The notes below the pieces were generated by a model that worked only from the letters and a program-made list of their open reading frames with translations, did no database searches and had not been told where the DNA came from. A DNA stretch of 39,979 nucleotides, taken from positions 1 to 39,979 of IMG/VR virus record IMGVR_UViG_3300025141_000257. The stretch is one strand, 5' to 3'. Every line of letters starts with the position of its first letter. The stretch's first letter is position 1. Below are positions 15,598 to 21,306 of this stretch, piece after piece. Source of the DNA: a virus. The translations under genes and the position numbers were made by a program.

Positions 15598-15603
15598 CCA
15601 CCA

Positions 15604-15660
15604 CCACCCCTTGGCTTACTGGCCATCGGGTGGCTTCAATCACAGCAGCCGCACAGCGGC
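15604..15660 (+). repeat. Two-hairpin intergenic element, copy E (divergent hairpin 1)
   Basis: Hairpin 1 (15604-15633) keeps the 30-base length but is weaker: six outer pairs (CCACCC/GGGTGG), two mismatches, then GGCT/GGCC with a TACT loop in place of GAAA. Hairpin 2 (15648-15660): GCCGC-ACA-GCGGC, then AAGGAG. Confidence 0.7.
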
Positions 15661-15673
15661 AAGGAGTTCTAAC

Positions 15674-16180
15674 ATGTTCATGTCCCAACCTACCGTACTG
15701 AAAACCATTGGCGAAAACGCCGTCCGCAACGAGGCATCCCACTTCATCAACCTAGTGGAAGGCTATTGTGAAGGCGATGTCAAGAAAGCCACAAACATCT
15801 CCCGCAATCGAACGCGAGAGATCCAAGAGCATGCGATTGAATCGCTCACTGAGTCCGTGACCGAACTTCTCAGTCTGTACCTCACTGCGAACGATGATCA
15901 CTTCTACTTGTACCACTGGTCCCGCGACTGTGACATGGTCGAGGGTAGTCATGTTTCAAAGCATCACTGCAACGACCCAGAAGGTGAGGGGGCTGGCCTC
16001 AATGCCGACGAGTACATCGAATTGCTGATCGCTCAATCGATTGGCGAGGCGGAAGGCCCAGCCGCCTGCCGTCTCATCAGCGAGGCGAAGTACAACTCAC
16101 TACGAGCGAACCCTGAGCCTGTCCGTGACCGAATCATGGAGGCCCGCGACAACGGCAACCCATCGCCCTTCAGTGTCTGA
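15674..16180 (+). CDS. Hypothetical protein
   Basis: 168 aa from ATG 15674, seven bases after AAGGAG. Mostly helical by sequence: ENAVRNEASHFINLVEGYC, REIQEHAIESLTESVTELLSLYL, EYIELLIAQSIGEAEGPAACRLI. No cofactor or metal motif is evident, although the HWSRDCDMVEGSHVSKHHC segment is His/Cys-rich and could bind a metal. Largest gene of the plus-strand array. Function unknown. Confidence 0.6.
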   Translation: MFMSQPTVLKTIGENAVRNEASHFINLVEGYCEGDVKKATNISRNRTREIQEHAIESLTESVTELLSLYLTANDDHFYLYHWSRDCDMVEGSHVSKHHCNDPEGEGAGLNADEYIELLIAQSIGEAEGPAACRLISEAKYNSLRANPEPVRDRIMEARDNGNPSPFSV

Positions 16181-16187
16181 CCACCCC

Positions 16188-16243
16188 CCACCCACCAGCC
16201 GAAAGGCTCGTGGGCGGTTTCAACACAACAGCCGCACAGCGGC
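16188..16243 (+). repeat. Two-hairpin intergenic element, copy F
   Basis: Hairpin 1 (16188-16217): CCACCCAC, C, AGCC, GAAA, GGCT, C, GTGGGCGG. Relative to copies I and H an A-T pair replaces G-C or G.T in the outer stem. Hairpin 2 (16231-16243): GCCGC-ACA-GCGGC. Confidence 0.85.
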
Positions 16244-16256
16244 AAGGAGCATCGAC

Positions 16257-16595
16257 ATGACCGCGAAGACAATGCACCGCATACAAGATGATCGAACCGC
16301 CACCGAATGGCTCACTCATACCTGCTTCGTCAAAGGGCGTGATACCTTCATGTCTGGATGGGGCGGTGCTGAGGGAGGAACGTCCTACGCCGTTTGGTGC
16401 TGCCGGTCACAAGACCTTGGCGCGGTGTTGAAGTGGGTGAAGGCACGAACCGACATGGTGAACGTGACCACCAACTTCAATCCCGATACCTATAAACTCA
16501 AGCGTGGGGACCGCCTCCACATGTACGTCGTGGATGAGGGCCACCCGTCACTCGCGGCGAATGACGATGGCTGTCCCCCGGCTTGGCGAGGCTGA
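16257..16595 (+). CDS. Conserved-looking phage hypothetical protein
   Basis: 112 aa from ATG 16257 (GCAAGGAGCATCGAC upstream). It contains CFVKGRDTFMSGWGGAEGGTSY followed by VWCCRSQDLGAVLKWVKARTDM, a pattern I recall from small phage proteins of unknown role (FMSGWG core, W--C, V--WV--R-DM), then RLHMYVVDEGHPSLA. Probably a compact alpha/beta fold. Function unknown. Confidence 0.6.
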   Translation: MTAKTMHRIQDDRTATEWLTHTCFVKGRDTFMSGWGGAEGGTSYAVWCCRSQDLGAVLKWVKARTDMVNVTTNFNPDTYKLKRGDRLHMYVVDEGHPSLAANDDGCPPAWRG

Positions 16596-16606
16596 CCATC
16601 CCACCC

Positions 16607-16662
16607 CCACCCGCCAGCGGAAACGCTCGCGAGTGGTTTCAACCACAGCAGCCCAATAGGGC
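16607..16662 (+). repeat. Two-hairpin intergenic element, copy G
   Basis: Hairpin 1 (16607-16636): CCACCCGC, C, AGCG, GAAA, CGCT, C, GCGAGTGG. Hairpin 2 (16651-16662): GCCC-AATA-GGGC, a different stem with pairing kept. Confidence 0.85.
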
Positions 16663-16679
16663 AGAGAGCGAGAACGACA

Positions 16680-16970
16680 ATGGGAACACCACGAAAACCA
16701 CACAACGACTACGCTGGGTATGTGTTTGAACGAAAGATCAGGCACAACACAGGCGGCGGAGGTCACATCGTTGTCATCGACCGCAAGAAGGAGGGTGGTG
16801 ACTGGGTTGAGGGACTGGACACCAGCCACCGCTGGGTGGTCTTGTTTGAATTCAAACATTCCGACTGTCGCATCCACTCATTCAAATCATTGAAAGAGAC
16901 TCGACGCGAAGTCTACGCCGCTGCTGCCGATGCGGACTACGACTTGTGGCAATTGGTTCTCTCAGTCTGA
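16680..16970 (+). CDS. Hypothetical protein
   Basis: 96 aa. ATG 16680 follows GCAGAGAGCGAGAACGACA, a weaker ribosome site than its neighbours. A basic N-terminus (MGTPRKPHNDYAG) precedes a likely beta-rich core (HIVVIDRKKEGGDWVEGLD, RWVVLFEFKHSDCRIHSF) and a final helix (KETRREVYAAAADADYDLWQL). Not recognised. Confidence 0.55.
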   Translation: MGTPRKPHNDYAGYVFERKIRHNTGGGGHIVVIDRKKEGGDWVEGLDTSHRWVVLFEFKHSDCRIHSFKSLKETRREVYAAAADADYDLWQLVLSV

Positions 16971-16977
16971 CCCCCCC

Positions 16978-17033
16978 CCACCCGCTAGCGGAAACGCTCG
17001 CGGGTGGTTTCAACCAAGCAGCCGCGCAGCGGC
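16978..17033 (+). repeat. Two-hairpin intergenic element, copy H
   Basis: Hairpin 1 (16978-17007): CCACCCGC, T, AGCG, GAAA, CGCT, C, GCGGGTGG, eight perfect outer pairs. Hairpin 2 (17021-17033): GCCGC-GCA-GCGGC. Confidence 0.9.
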
Positions 17034-17046
17034 AAGGAGAATTGTT

Positions 17047-17346
17047 ATGACCACAGCACACACACCCGGACCTTGGACTGTCGAGAAAGACATCGACAGC
17101 ACGCCGTCCCGCGTCACCTTCCGCATTGGTGGGGATCGGCAAGCGGCGATAAGTAGCGAACAGGGCATCACGGCAACCAACGCCCCTGCACTTATGAGTG
17201 TCGAAGAAGCAGAAGCGAACGCTCGGCTGATCGCTTCTGCACCTGCGTTGCTCACCGCGCTTCAGACACTCGTCTTCGACCCATACGATACCGATCCTGA
17301 ATGTTGGGCAAACGCCATGGCAGCCATCGCCAAGGCGACTGAATGA
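17047..17346 (+). CDS. Small phage protein of the HTPGPW/ARLIAAAP type
   Basis: 99 aa. The start HTPGPWTV and the later EANARLIASAPALLTALQTL are the two signature segments of a small protein found in many tailed phages and prophages; its role is unknown. Between them is a beta-like segment (VTFRIGGDRQAAIS) and NAPALMSVEEAE. ATG 17047 follows AAGGAGAATTGTT. The family match gives good confidence that the array carries standard phage accessory genes. Confidence 0.75.
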   Translation: MTTAHTPGPWTVEKDIDSTPSRVTFRIGGDRQAAISSEQGITATNAPALMSVEEAEANARLIASAPALLTALQTLVFDPYDTDPECWANAMAAIAKATE

Positions 17347-17351
17347 CCCCC

Positions 17352-17409
17352 CCACCCGCCAGCGGAAACGCTCGTGGGTGGTTTCAACACAACAGCCGCG
17401 CATAGCGGC
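17352..17409 (+). repeat. Two-hairpin intergenic element, copy I
   Basis: Hairpin 1 (17352-17381): CCACCCGC, C, AGCG, GAAA, CGCT, C, GTGGGTGG. Hairpin 2 (17395-17409): GCCGC-GCATA-GCGGC, the loop enlarged by two bases and the stem unchanged. Confidence 0.9.
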
Positions 17410-17422
17410 AAGGAGAATTGTT

Positions 17423-17704
17423 ATGACTAAAGCACGTTTGCGTATTAGTGAGCGCAACCGCTGGAACAGGTGCAACTTCACAAAGGGTATCCCCGACCAT
17501 GTGTGTATTGATTGGCTCGCCCGGCAGATAATTGATGCCGATGCGGTCCACTTCTGGATCACATACTTGATCGATAACCTCGGGCCGATAGAAAAAGAAG
17601 GAATCGTGAAGGGGGGAATCCAAGTGTATGACGAGGACGAACTACACAAATCGTATGCAATGGATCTTGAAGAACAGAAAACAGAGGTGACTCGTGAAAT
17701 ATAA
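17423..17704 (+). CDS. Hypothetical protein
   Basis: 93 aa, ATG 17423 after AAGGAGAATTGTT. Basic first 20 residues (MTKARLRISERNRWNR), then a helical segment (DHVCIDWLARQIIDADAVHFWITYLIDNL) and an acidic end (YDEDELHKSYAMDLEEQKTEV). The last 11 bases overlap the next gene, so those two are translated together without a hairpin element between them. Function unknown. Confidence 0.55.
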   Translation: MTKARLRISERNRWNRCNFTKGIPDHVCIDWLARQIIDADAVHFWITYLIDNLGPIEKEGIVKGGIQVYDEDELHKSYAMDLEEQKTEVTREI

Positions 17705-17873
17705 GTTTGATTTGAAATCCGCAGTTGAAGCCGTGCAGCAACAAGTGCAGGCGATGCGCGAATCCAGCAAGCCGGAAGCCGTTGACCCGTGTCCGGGCTG
17801 CGGCGACGAAGCCGGGCCTTGCCCAGACTGCGCCTGTGTCCGCACTGATGATGACCCCAGAACTATGTGGTAG
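17694..17873 (+). CDS. Small zinc-ribbon-like protein (GTG start)
   Basis: 59 aa. GTG 17694 lies inside the previous gene, with AGAGGTGA just upstream as ribosome site. The N-terminal half is helical (LKSAVEAVQQQVQAMRE); the C-terminal half has CPGC, 6 residues, CPDCAC, a likely structural zinc site. TAG at 17873 is within the left arm of the inverted repeat that precedes the next gene. No known function. Confidence 0.55.
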   Translation: MKYKFDLKSAVEAVQQQVQAMRESSKPEAVDPCPGCGDEAGPCPDCACVRTDDDPRTMW

Positions 17874-17952
17874 AGGTGGGGTGGCCCTGAGGGATGTCTC
17901 CGCCGGGGCCACCAGCCACCTACCACAGCGGCACGCATCCCACTCTACCACA
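17866..17952 (+). promoter_or_regulatory. Structured leader upstream of the Cro-like gene
   Basis: TGTGGTAGAG at 17866-17875 pairs perfectly with CTCTACCACA at 17943-17952, and its first eight bases can instead pair with CTACCACA at 17920-17927. Inside lies a 7-bp hairpin, GTGGCCC/GGGCCAC, at 17881-17912. This differs from the two-hairpin elements upstream in the array and offers two alternative structures close to the Cro-like start at 17975. Confidence 0.5.
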
Positions 17953-17974
17953 ATCCGGGGAGATTGGAGGCACA

Positions 17975-18208
17975 ATGCCTGTACTTCCTGACCCAAACGC
18001 ACCGGGGCATGAGTTCCGCCACATCGTCCTTGCCGAACTCGCAAGCCGCGACCTCTCGCGGACTTGGCTGGCAAAGCGGGTCGCTGCCCAGCCGGGTGGC
18101 TGCAGCGTCCACAACGTCTACCACTGGCTTCGCGGCGACCAAGACATCGGATCAAAGTATCTCGCGGTCGTGTTCCGCGTGCTTGGCCTGAACGTAAGTC
18201 GGTACTAG
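17975..18208 (+). CDS. Cro/CI-like helix-turn-helix protein
   Basis: 77 aa from ATG 17975 (GGAGATTGGAGG upstream). Residues about 25-70 form a helix-turn-helix of the XRE type: LSRTWLAKRVAAQ, then SVHNVYHWLRGDQDIGSKYLAVVFRVLGL, with the W-L-A ... YHWL-G ... LGL spacing of phage Cro/repressor proteins. It closes the plus-strand array just before a terminator and is likely a DNA-binding regulator of the divergent or convergent operons. A separate CI-type repressor is not visible. Confidence 0.7.
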   Translation: MPVLPDPNAPGHEFRHIVLAELASRDLSRTWLAKRVAAQPGGCSVHNVYHWLRGDQDIGSKYLAVVFRVLGLNVSRY

Positions 18209-18215
18209 TAGCCCA

Positions 18216-18243
18216 CAGCCCCTCGCTTCACGGCGGGGGGCTG
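18216..18243 (+). terminator. Rho-independent terminator ending the plus-strand array
   Basis: CAGCCCC at 18216-18222 and GGGGCTG at 18237-18243 pair, extended inward by CGC/GCG, with TTTGCGTTTT directly after on the plus strand. It lies between the converging Cro-like and RusA-side genes. The minus-strand direction lacks a U-tract. Confidence 0.75.
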
Positions 18244-18252
18244 TTTGCGTTT

Positions 18253-18330
18253 TCATGCTATCGCGTACAGGATCGGTGAGTACCCCACGATGATTTGGAA
18301 CCTGATATCGATCAGCAGTCTGGCGATCAT
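18253..18330 (-). CDS. Possible 25-residue hydrophobic peptide
   Basis: ATG 18330 overlaps the RusA stop (ATGA); stop at 18253. The peptide is hydrophobic (MIARLLIDIRFQIIVGYSPIL) and ends ten bases before the terminator hairpin. Overlap-coupled starts are normal in this genome, but the length is too short for coding statistics, so it may be chance. If real it could be a membrane peptide. Confidence 0.3.
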   Translation of the reverse strand: MIARLLIDIRFQIIVGYSPILYAIA

Positions 18331-18710
18331 GCTTCAGCCTCCCACGCCCGGATATACACATGCGGCTCCTCGCCCTTGGCAATCCGCTGACGCTCAGTGG
18401 CGAGCCAGACGATGTCGGAATCGTCCTTCCACCAGCCCGGCGAGTCGGACAGTCCATCGATGTACGCTTTGCACCTGCCTGTGATGTTGTCGAGGTCGGG
18501 CAGGCGGCCACGCCCGTGCCATGTGATCTGCACCACGGCCTTGGTGAGATTCTTTGCTTCGATCAAGCCACCAGCAAGCGCGGCATACTCCCGATCACGC
18601 TTGGTCTGCGAGGCGCGTTTGCCCCAGTGGATTCGGGAGTTCAACGCAGCCCCTGTTGGCAACCGCAATTTACACTCCGCATCAGGCTCGCGGACTGGTG
18701 CTTGCATCAT
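18327..18710 (-). CDS. rusA: RusA-type Holliday-junction resolvase
   Basis: 127 aa from ATG 18710 (or 18707, three bases on; upstream AAGAGAA). The catalytic region reads PDLDNITGRCKAYIDGL, then WWKDDSDI: acidic residues about D72 and D74, N75, K81, D85 and the D96-D97 pair, matching the D-x-D-N-x(5)-K-x(3)-D-G-L ... D-D pattern of the phage RusA-like group. It would cleave four-way DNA junctions during recombination and packaging. It is the last large gene of the replication/recombination operon. Confidence 0.85.
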   Translation of the reverse strand: MMQAPVREPDAECKLRLPTGAALNSRIHWGKRASQTKRDREYAALAGGLIEAKNLTKAVVQITWHGRGRLPDLDNITGRCKAYIDGLSDSPGWWKDDSDIVWLATERQRIAKGEEPHVYIRAWEAEA

Positions 18711-18723
18711 TTCTCTTGAATGC

Positions 18724-19050
18724 TCATACGTCAGACTCCATGATGTCGATGATGAAGTCGCCGCCCGGTCCCAGACGGACCAGAGGGATCTCATCGGTCG
18801 ATGGTTCTGATTTGATCTCAGCAGCCTCATCGTGCGCCCGGCTCAGGATCGTGTAGATCCTTCGGATCGCGTTGAGCAGGCTGCCGGTGTTGTGGGGCTT
18901 GTGGCGGTGAAGCGTCCGCTCGATCTTCTCAGTGCAGAACACCACACCCTCATCGAGCGCGGCTGCTGCTGCCGCGTGACGGGACTCCCGATCGAGCGAT
19001 GCAATGTGTTTGTCGATGCAGATCGTTAGTTGTTTCTCGCATTCATTCAT
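18724..19050 (-). CDS. Hypothetical protein of replication operon
   Basis: 108 aa. Helical: QLTICIDKHIASLDRESRHAAAAAALDEG and SLLNAIRRIYTILSRAHDEAAEI; ends GGDFIIDIMESDV. ATG 19050 overlaps the end of the DnaC-like gene by eight bases, and the resolvase gene starts 14 bases after its stop. It lies in a tight operon with replication genes, so an accessory role there is likely; no family recognised. Confidence 0.55.
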   Translation of the reverse strand: MNECEKQLTICIDKHIASLDRESRHAAAAAALDEGVVFCTEKIERTLHRHKPHNTGSLLNAIRRIYTILSRAHDEAAEIKSEPSTDEIPLVRLGPGGDFIIDIMESDV

Positions 19051-19678
19051 GCGTGTCTCCTCTGAGCCTGAAGTCTTCGCCGTCTAGAACTACGATCTTC
19101 CCACACTCTTTGATTCTGGAAGCGACCGATGATCCGCAGTGATTGACGAAATCCTCTGGCGAGTCGTTTCCGATGATGATTGTATCTCGCTTGAAACGGT
19201 ATCGGTAATCAAGCAGCGATTCCATCAATCGCTCTGACCAGTCGGTCTTGTCGGCCCTGTGGAACTCATCGATGACGAGCAGGCTGCACCGCTCAAACCT
19301 GCGGCGACGATCGGTACGATCCTCAACAGTCGCGTGACCAAACGACTTGCGTATGTCGGCGGCGAGTTCCATAGCCGTGGCGTACACGGGTTCGGAGTTT
19401 CGCCAGCACTCGCACCCGACGAGCATCGAGGCCATCGTGGTCTTGCCGCGACCGCGTGGGCCAAGGAAGATGTCGAGCATGCCCGTGTCGAGCCGGTTCT
19501 TTTCTGATTGGAACACGCTCCACCAGTTGGTCTTGGTGTCCCGTTGCTCTTCTTTGGTGAACTGCTCCATCACAAACTCGGCGTGGCGAAGACCAACCCC
19601 AGCCCGGCGCAACCTCGCGAAGAAGACGATATCGTTCTCTGGGGGTTCAGTCGATCTTGATGCCACTGAACTGCTCAT
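19043..19678 (-). CDS. DnaC-like AAA+ helicase-loader ATPase
   Basis: 211 aa from ATG 19678. Walker A is GPRGRGKTT (about residues 73-81), Walker B LLVIDEF with D137-E138, and later SPEDFVNHCGSSVASRI as in DnaC/IstB-like ATPases, with an arginine in the sensor/finger position. Such proteins load the host replicative helicase at the phage origin. It overlaps the initiator gene by 32 bases. A farther ATG (19756, MTHLNGS) has a better Shine-Dalgarno, AGAGGTATAACG, but would overlap by 110 bases. No phage helicase is visible, so the host DnaB would be used. Confidence 0.75.
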   Translation of the reverse strand: MSSSVASRSTEPPENDIVFFARLRRAGVGLRHAEFVMEQFTKEEQRDTKTNWWSVFQSEKNRLDTGMLDIFLGPRGRGKTTMASMLVGCECWRNSEPVYATAMELAADIRKSFGHATVEDRTDRRRRFERCSLLVIDEFHRADKTDWSERLMESLLDYRYRFKRDTIIIGNDSPEDFVNHCGSSVASRIKECGKIVVLDGEDFRLRGDTHE

Positions 19679-20396
19679 CGGCTTCGCCCCACGCCGTTTC
19701 GTCTGGTCGATCAGGTTTGCTATCGGCATCGCCGTGCTGCCATTCAGATGTGTCATCGTTATACCTCTGCTGGTGAAACCATGTGCTGGGGTATGGGGTG
19801 TATACACCACACTTTCCCATCGGTGATGCCGCGAACTCCTTGGTCTTGGCAAGCAGCCACGCGGCTGCCTCGTCTGGAGTCTTCCCCGATTCCGCGATAT
19901 TCCCCAACGCTACCGCGATCTTCTCGACTGCCCGTCCCCGTGCTATTTGCCTCGGATACGCCTTATAAATCTCATTGAGCAACTGTTCTTGCTTCTTGTT
20001 CTCTCTTGTCTTGGTTTTGGGTGCAGAATCTGCATGGGGGGGGGCTACATTCTGTGCAGGGGGGGTGGACCCCATGAGTTTGCTCAGAATCGCCCTTTTT
20101 TCCTCCGGTATCCTATCGATGCACCCCTGCGGGATGATGTCGTACCTGTTCGTCCGCCTCCCCCCATCTGGGCCTTGCCTCTTGACGATCGAGATCATCC
20201 CCTCATCACAGAGTCGCTTGAGAACAGCCACAGCCGTCCGCCGGGAGATCCCCACGCTCGTCGCGATGTACTGGACGGAGGGGGTGACCTCCTTCCAGAC
20301 CCTGCGCCACCGCCCAACAGCGAGCAGGATGAGGCGGTCCTGCGGGCTGTGGACGGTGGCATTCCAGAGTGCGAAATCGATTATTGCAGGGTCCAT
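19647..20396 (-). CDS. Replication initiator with winged HTH (phage O-like)
   Basis: 249 aa from ATG 20396. Residues about 20-90 form a winged helix-turn-helix: QYIATSVGISRRTAVAVLKRLCDEGMISIVKRQGPDGGRRTNRYDI. The C-terminal third, IYKAYPRQIARGRAVEKIAVAL, then GVYTPYPSTWFHQQRYND, carries the YP-x(n)-P-P-tWl pattern of phage O/DnaD-like replication proteins. It sits directly before a DnaC-like gene. Together they fit a lambda-like mechanism of origin melting and helicase loading. The ribosome site is weak (AGAGAAC), with a structured leader upstream. Confidence 0.75.
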   Translation of the reverse strand: MDPAIIDFALWNATVHSPQDRLILLAVGRWRRVWKEVTPSVQYIATSVGISRRTAVAVLKRLCDEGMISIVKRQGPDGGRRTNRYDIIPQGCIDRIPEEKRAILSKLMGSTPPAQNVAPPHADSAPKTKTRENKKQEQLLNEIYKAYPRQIARGRAVEKIAVALGNIAESGKTPDEAAAWLLAKTKEFAASPMGKCGVYTPYPSTWFHQQRYNDDTSEWQHGDADSKPDRPDETAWGEADEQFSGIKID

Positions 20397-20563
20397 GGTC
20401 AGTTCTCTGTTGCCCAACCCTCGGCCCCCCGGCTGTGTTCGTCCGCCTAGACAGGGGCCTCGGGTTGAGCGTGGATGGGCCGGGCGGATTGGGACCACGG
20501 GGCTGGTGTACCGCGCCCCAATCCACGCCGTTCGCCGGAGGCCATCCGGCTACCCAATTTGGA
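20397..20563 (-). promoter_or_regulatory. Structured 167-nt leader before the replication initiator gene
   Basis: No credible gene is present. 20469-20479 pairs with 20517-20528 in an 11-bp stem (GCGTGGAT plus GGG) with a single bulge; an alternative pairing GGATTGGG/CCCAATCC uses the same right arm. A separate hairpin at 20534-20550, GCCGGA-loop-TCCGGC, stands near the preceding stop. Could regulate the initiator or be part of an origin. Confidence 0.45.
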
Positions 20564-21301
20564 TTAGAACGGAATGTTGTGGGCGGGGGAGTTGGTCACT
20601 TCCTTGATTGGTTGTGGGAAATTTCCTTCCTGACGGCCAAGGCATACGGTGATCTCTTCACCCATACTGGCTTCAATCACATCTGCGATTTCCTTTGTCC
20701 AGACCCTGAACTTTCTCCCAAAAGCGTCCTCGACGGTCCACATGGGATCGCCATTCTTCTTGGCTCCCTCATCCATATACTTTGGAATGAGGATGGTTGA
20801 CGAATCACCACGGGCTACTGCCTTCACATCCGGCTCAGGGGCAGGAGCAGCCGCTCTGGGCTTGGGCTTTGCAGCAGGGGGGGTGACGGGGGTCGAAGAT
20901 CCAGACGCAGCACGGGCCGCCTGAGGGGCTGTGGTGGAAGAACCAGATCGGCGGCTGATCGCCTGCTCTACCTCGTCATAGGATGCGACCTCGTTCGATG
21001 CGTTGTACCCAGCAGCGTCGAGAGCGCGGCCCCTCGCCGAGGTAGAGCAGTTCTCCACAGCAGAGGTTTCGTTGATGTAGTTGCTACCGAAAATCTCCTC
21101 GGCAACGTCCTCTCCAAGAACCTTACCGTCGCCGTTCCTCACCTCGCAGGAGCAGCACACCCGAACCTCATCGAGAACCGTGATCATGGTTCGGATGCTC
21201 CCATCCTCATGGTCGTGCCTGAACCGCTTGGTTCTGCTCGCAACCGTTTCGTAGGGCTTCCCCTTGATGTCTTGGAGAATTGGTGTTGGTTTTGTATTCA
21301 T
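20564..21301 (-). CDS. Single-strand annealing / recombination mediator-like protein
   Basis: 245 aa from ATG 21301 (AGAAAGGA upstream). The N-terminal domain contains INETSAVENCSTSARGRALDAAGY, the E-x-(A/C)-x-TSA-GRAL-x-x-G pattern of Erf/Rad52-like annealing and related phage proteins, followed by NEVASYDEVEQAI. A Pro/Ala-rich linker (PVTPPAAKPKPRAAAPAPEPD) leads to a C-terminal domain of about 70 residues (FRVWTKEIADVIEASMGEEITVCL) that could be an OB-like fold. Adjacent to the RecE-like nuclease gene, so both probably act together in recombination. A ssDNA-binding role is the alternative. Confidence 0.55.
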   Translation of the reverse strand: MNTKPTPILQDIKGKPYETVASRTKRFRHDHEDGSIRTMITVLDEVRVCCSCEVRNGDGKVLGEDVAEEIFGSNYINETSAVENCSTSARGRALDAAGYNASNEVASYDEVEQAISRRSGSSTTAPQAARAASGSSTPVTPPAAKPKPRAAAPAPEPDVKAVARGDSSTILIPKYMDEGAKKNGDPMWTVEDAFGRKFRVWTKEIADVIEASMGEEITVCLGRQEGNFPQPIKEVTNSPAHNIPF

Positions 21302-21306
21302 TCTGA

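Noticed and set aside
14289-17409. Integron-like attC sites between single-gene cassettes
   Set aside because: The array of small genes each followed by an imperfect hairpin recalls an integron, but there is no integrase gene, no conserved core of the GTTRRRY type at the hairpins, and the hairpins are 30 nt with GAAA loops rather than attC-like.
16882-17649. 255-codon minus-strand open frame in the plus-strand array
   Set aside because: It spans several plus-strand genes and hairpin elements, and its sequence is translated hairpin and antisense gene DNA.
20206-20526. Minus-strand frame upstream of and within the replication initiator
   Set aside because: Out of frame with the winged-HTH gene, Pro/Arg-rich, no ribosome site; the region is better read as a leader plus the initiator.
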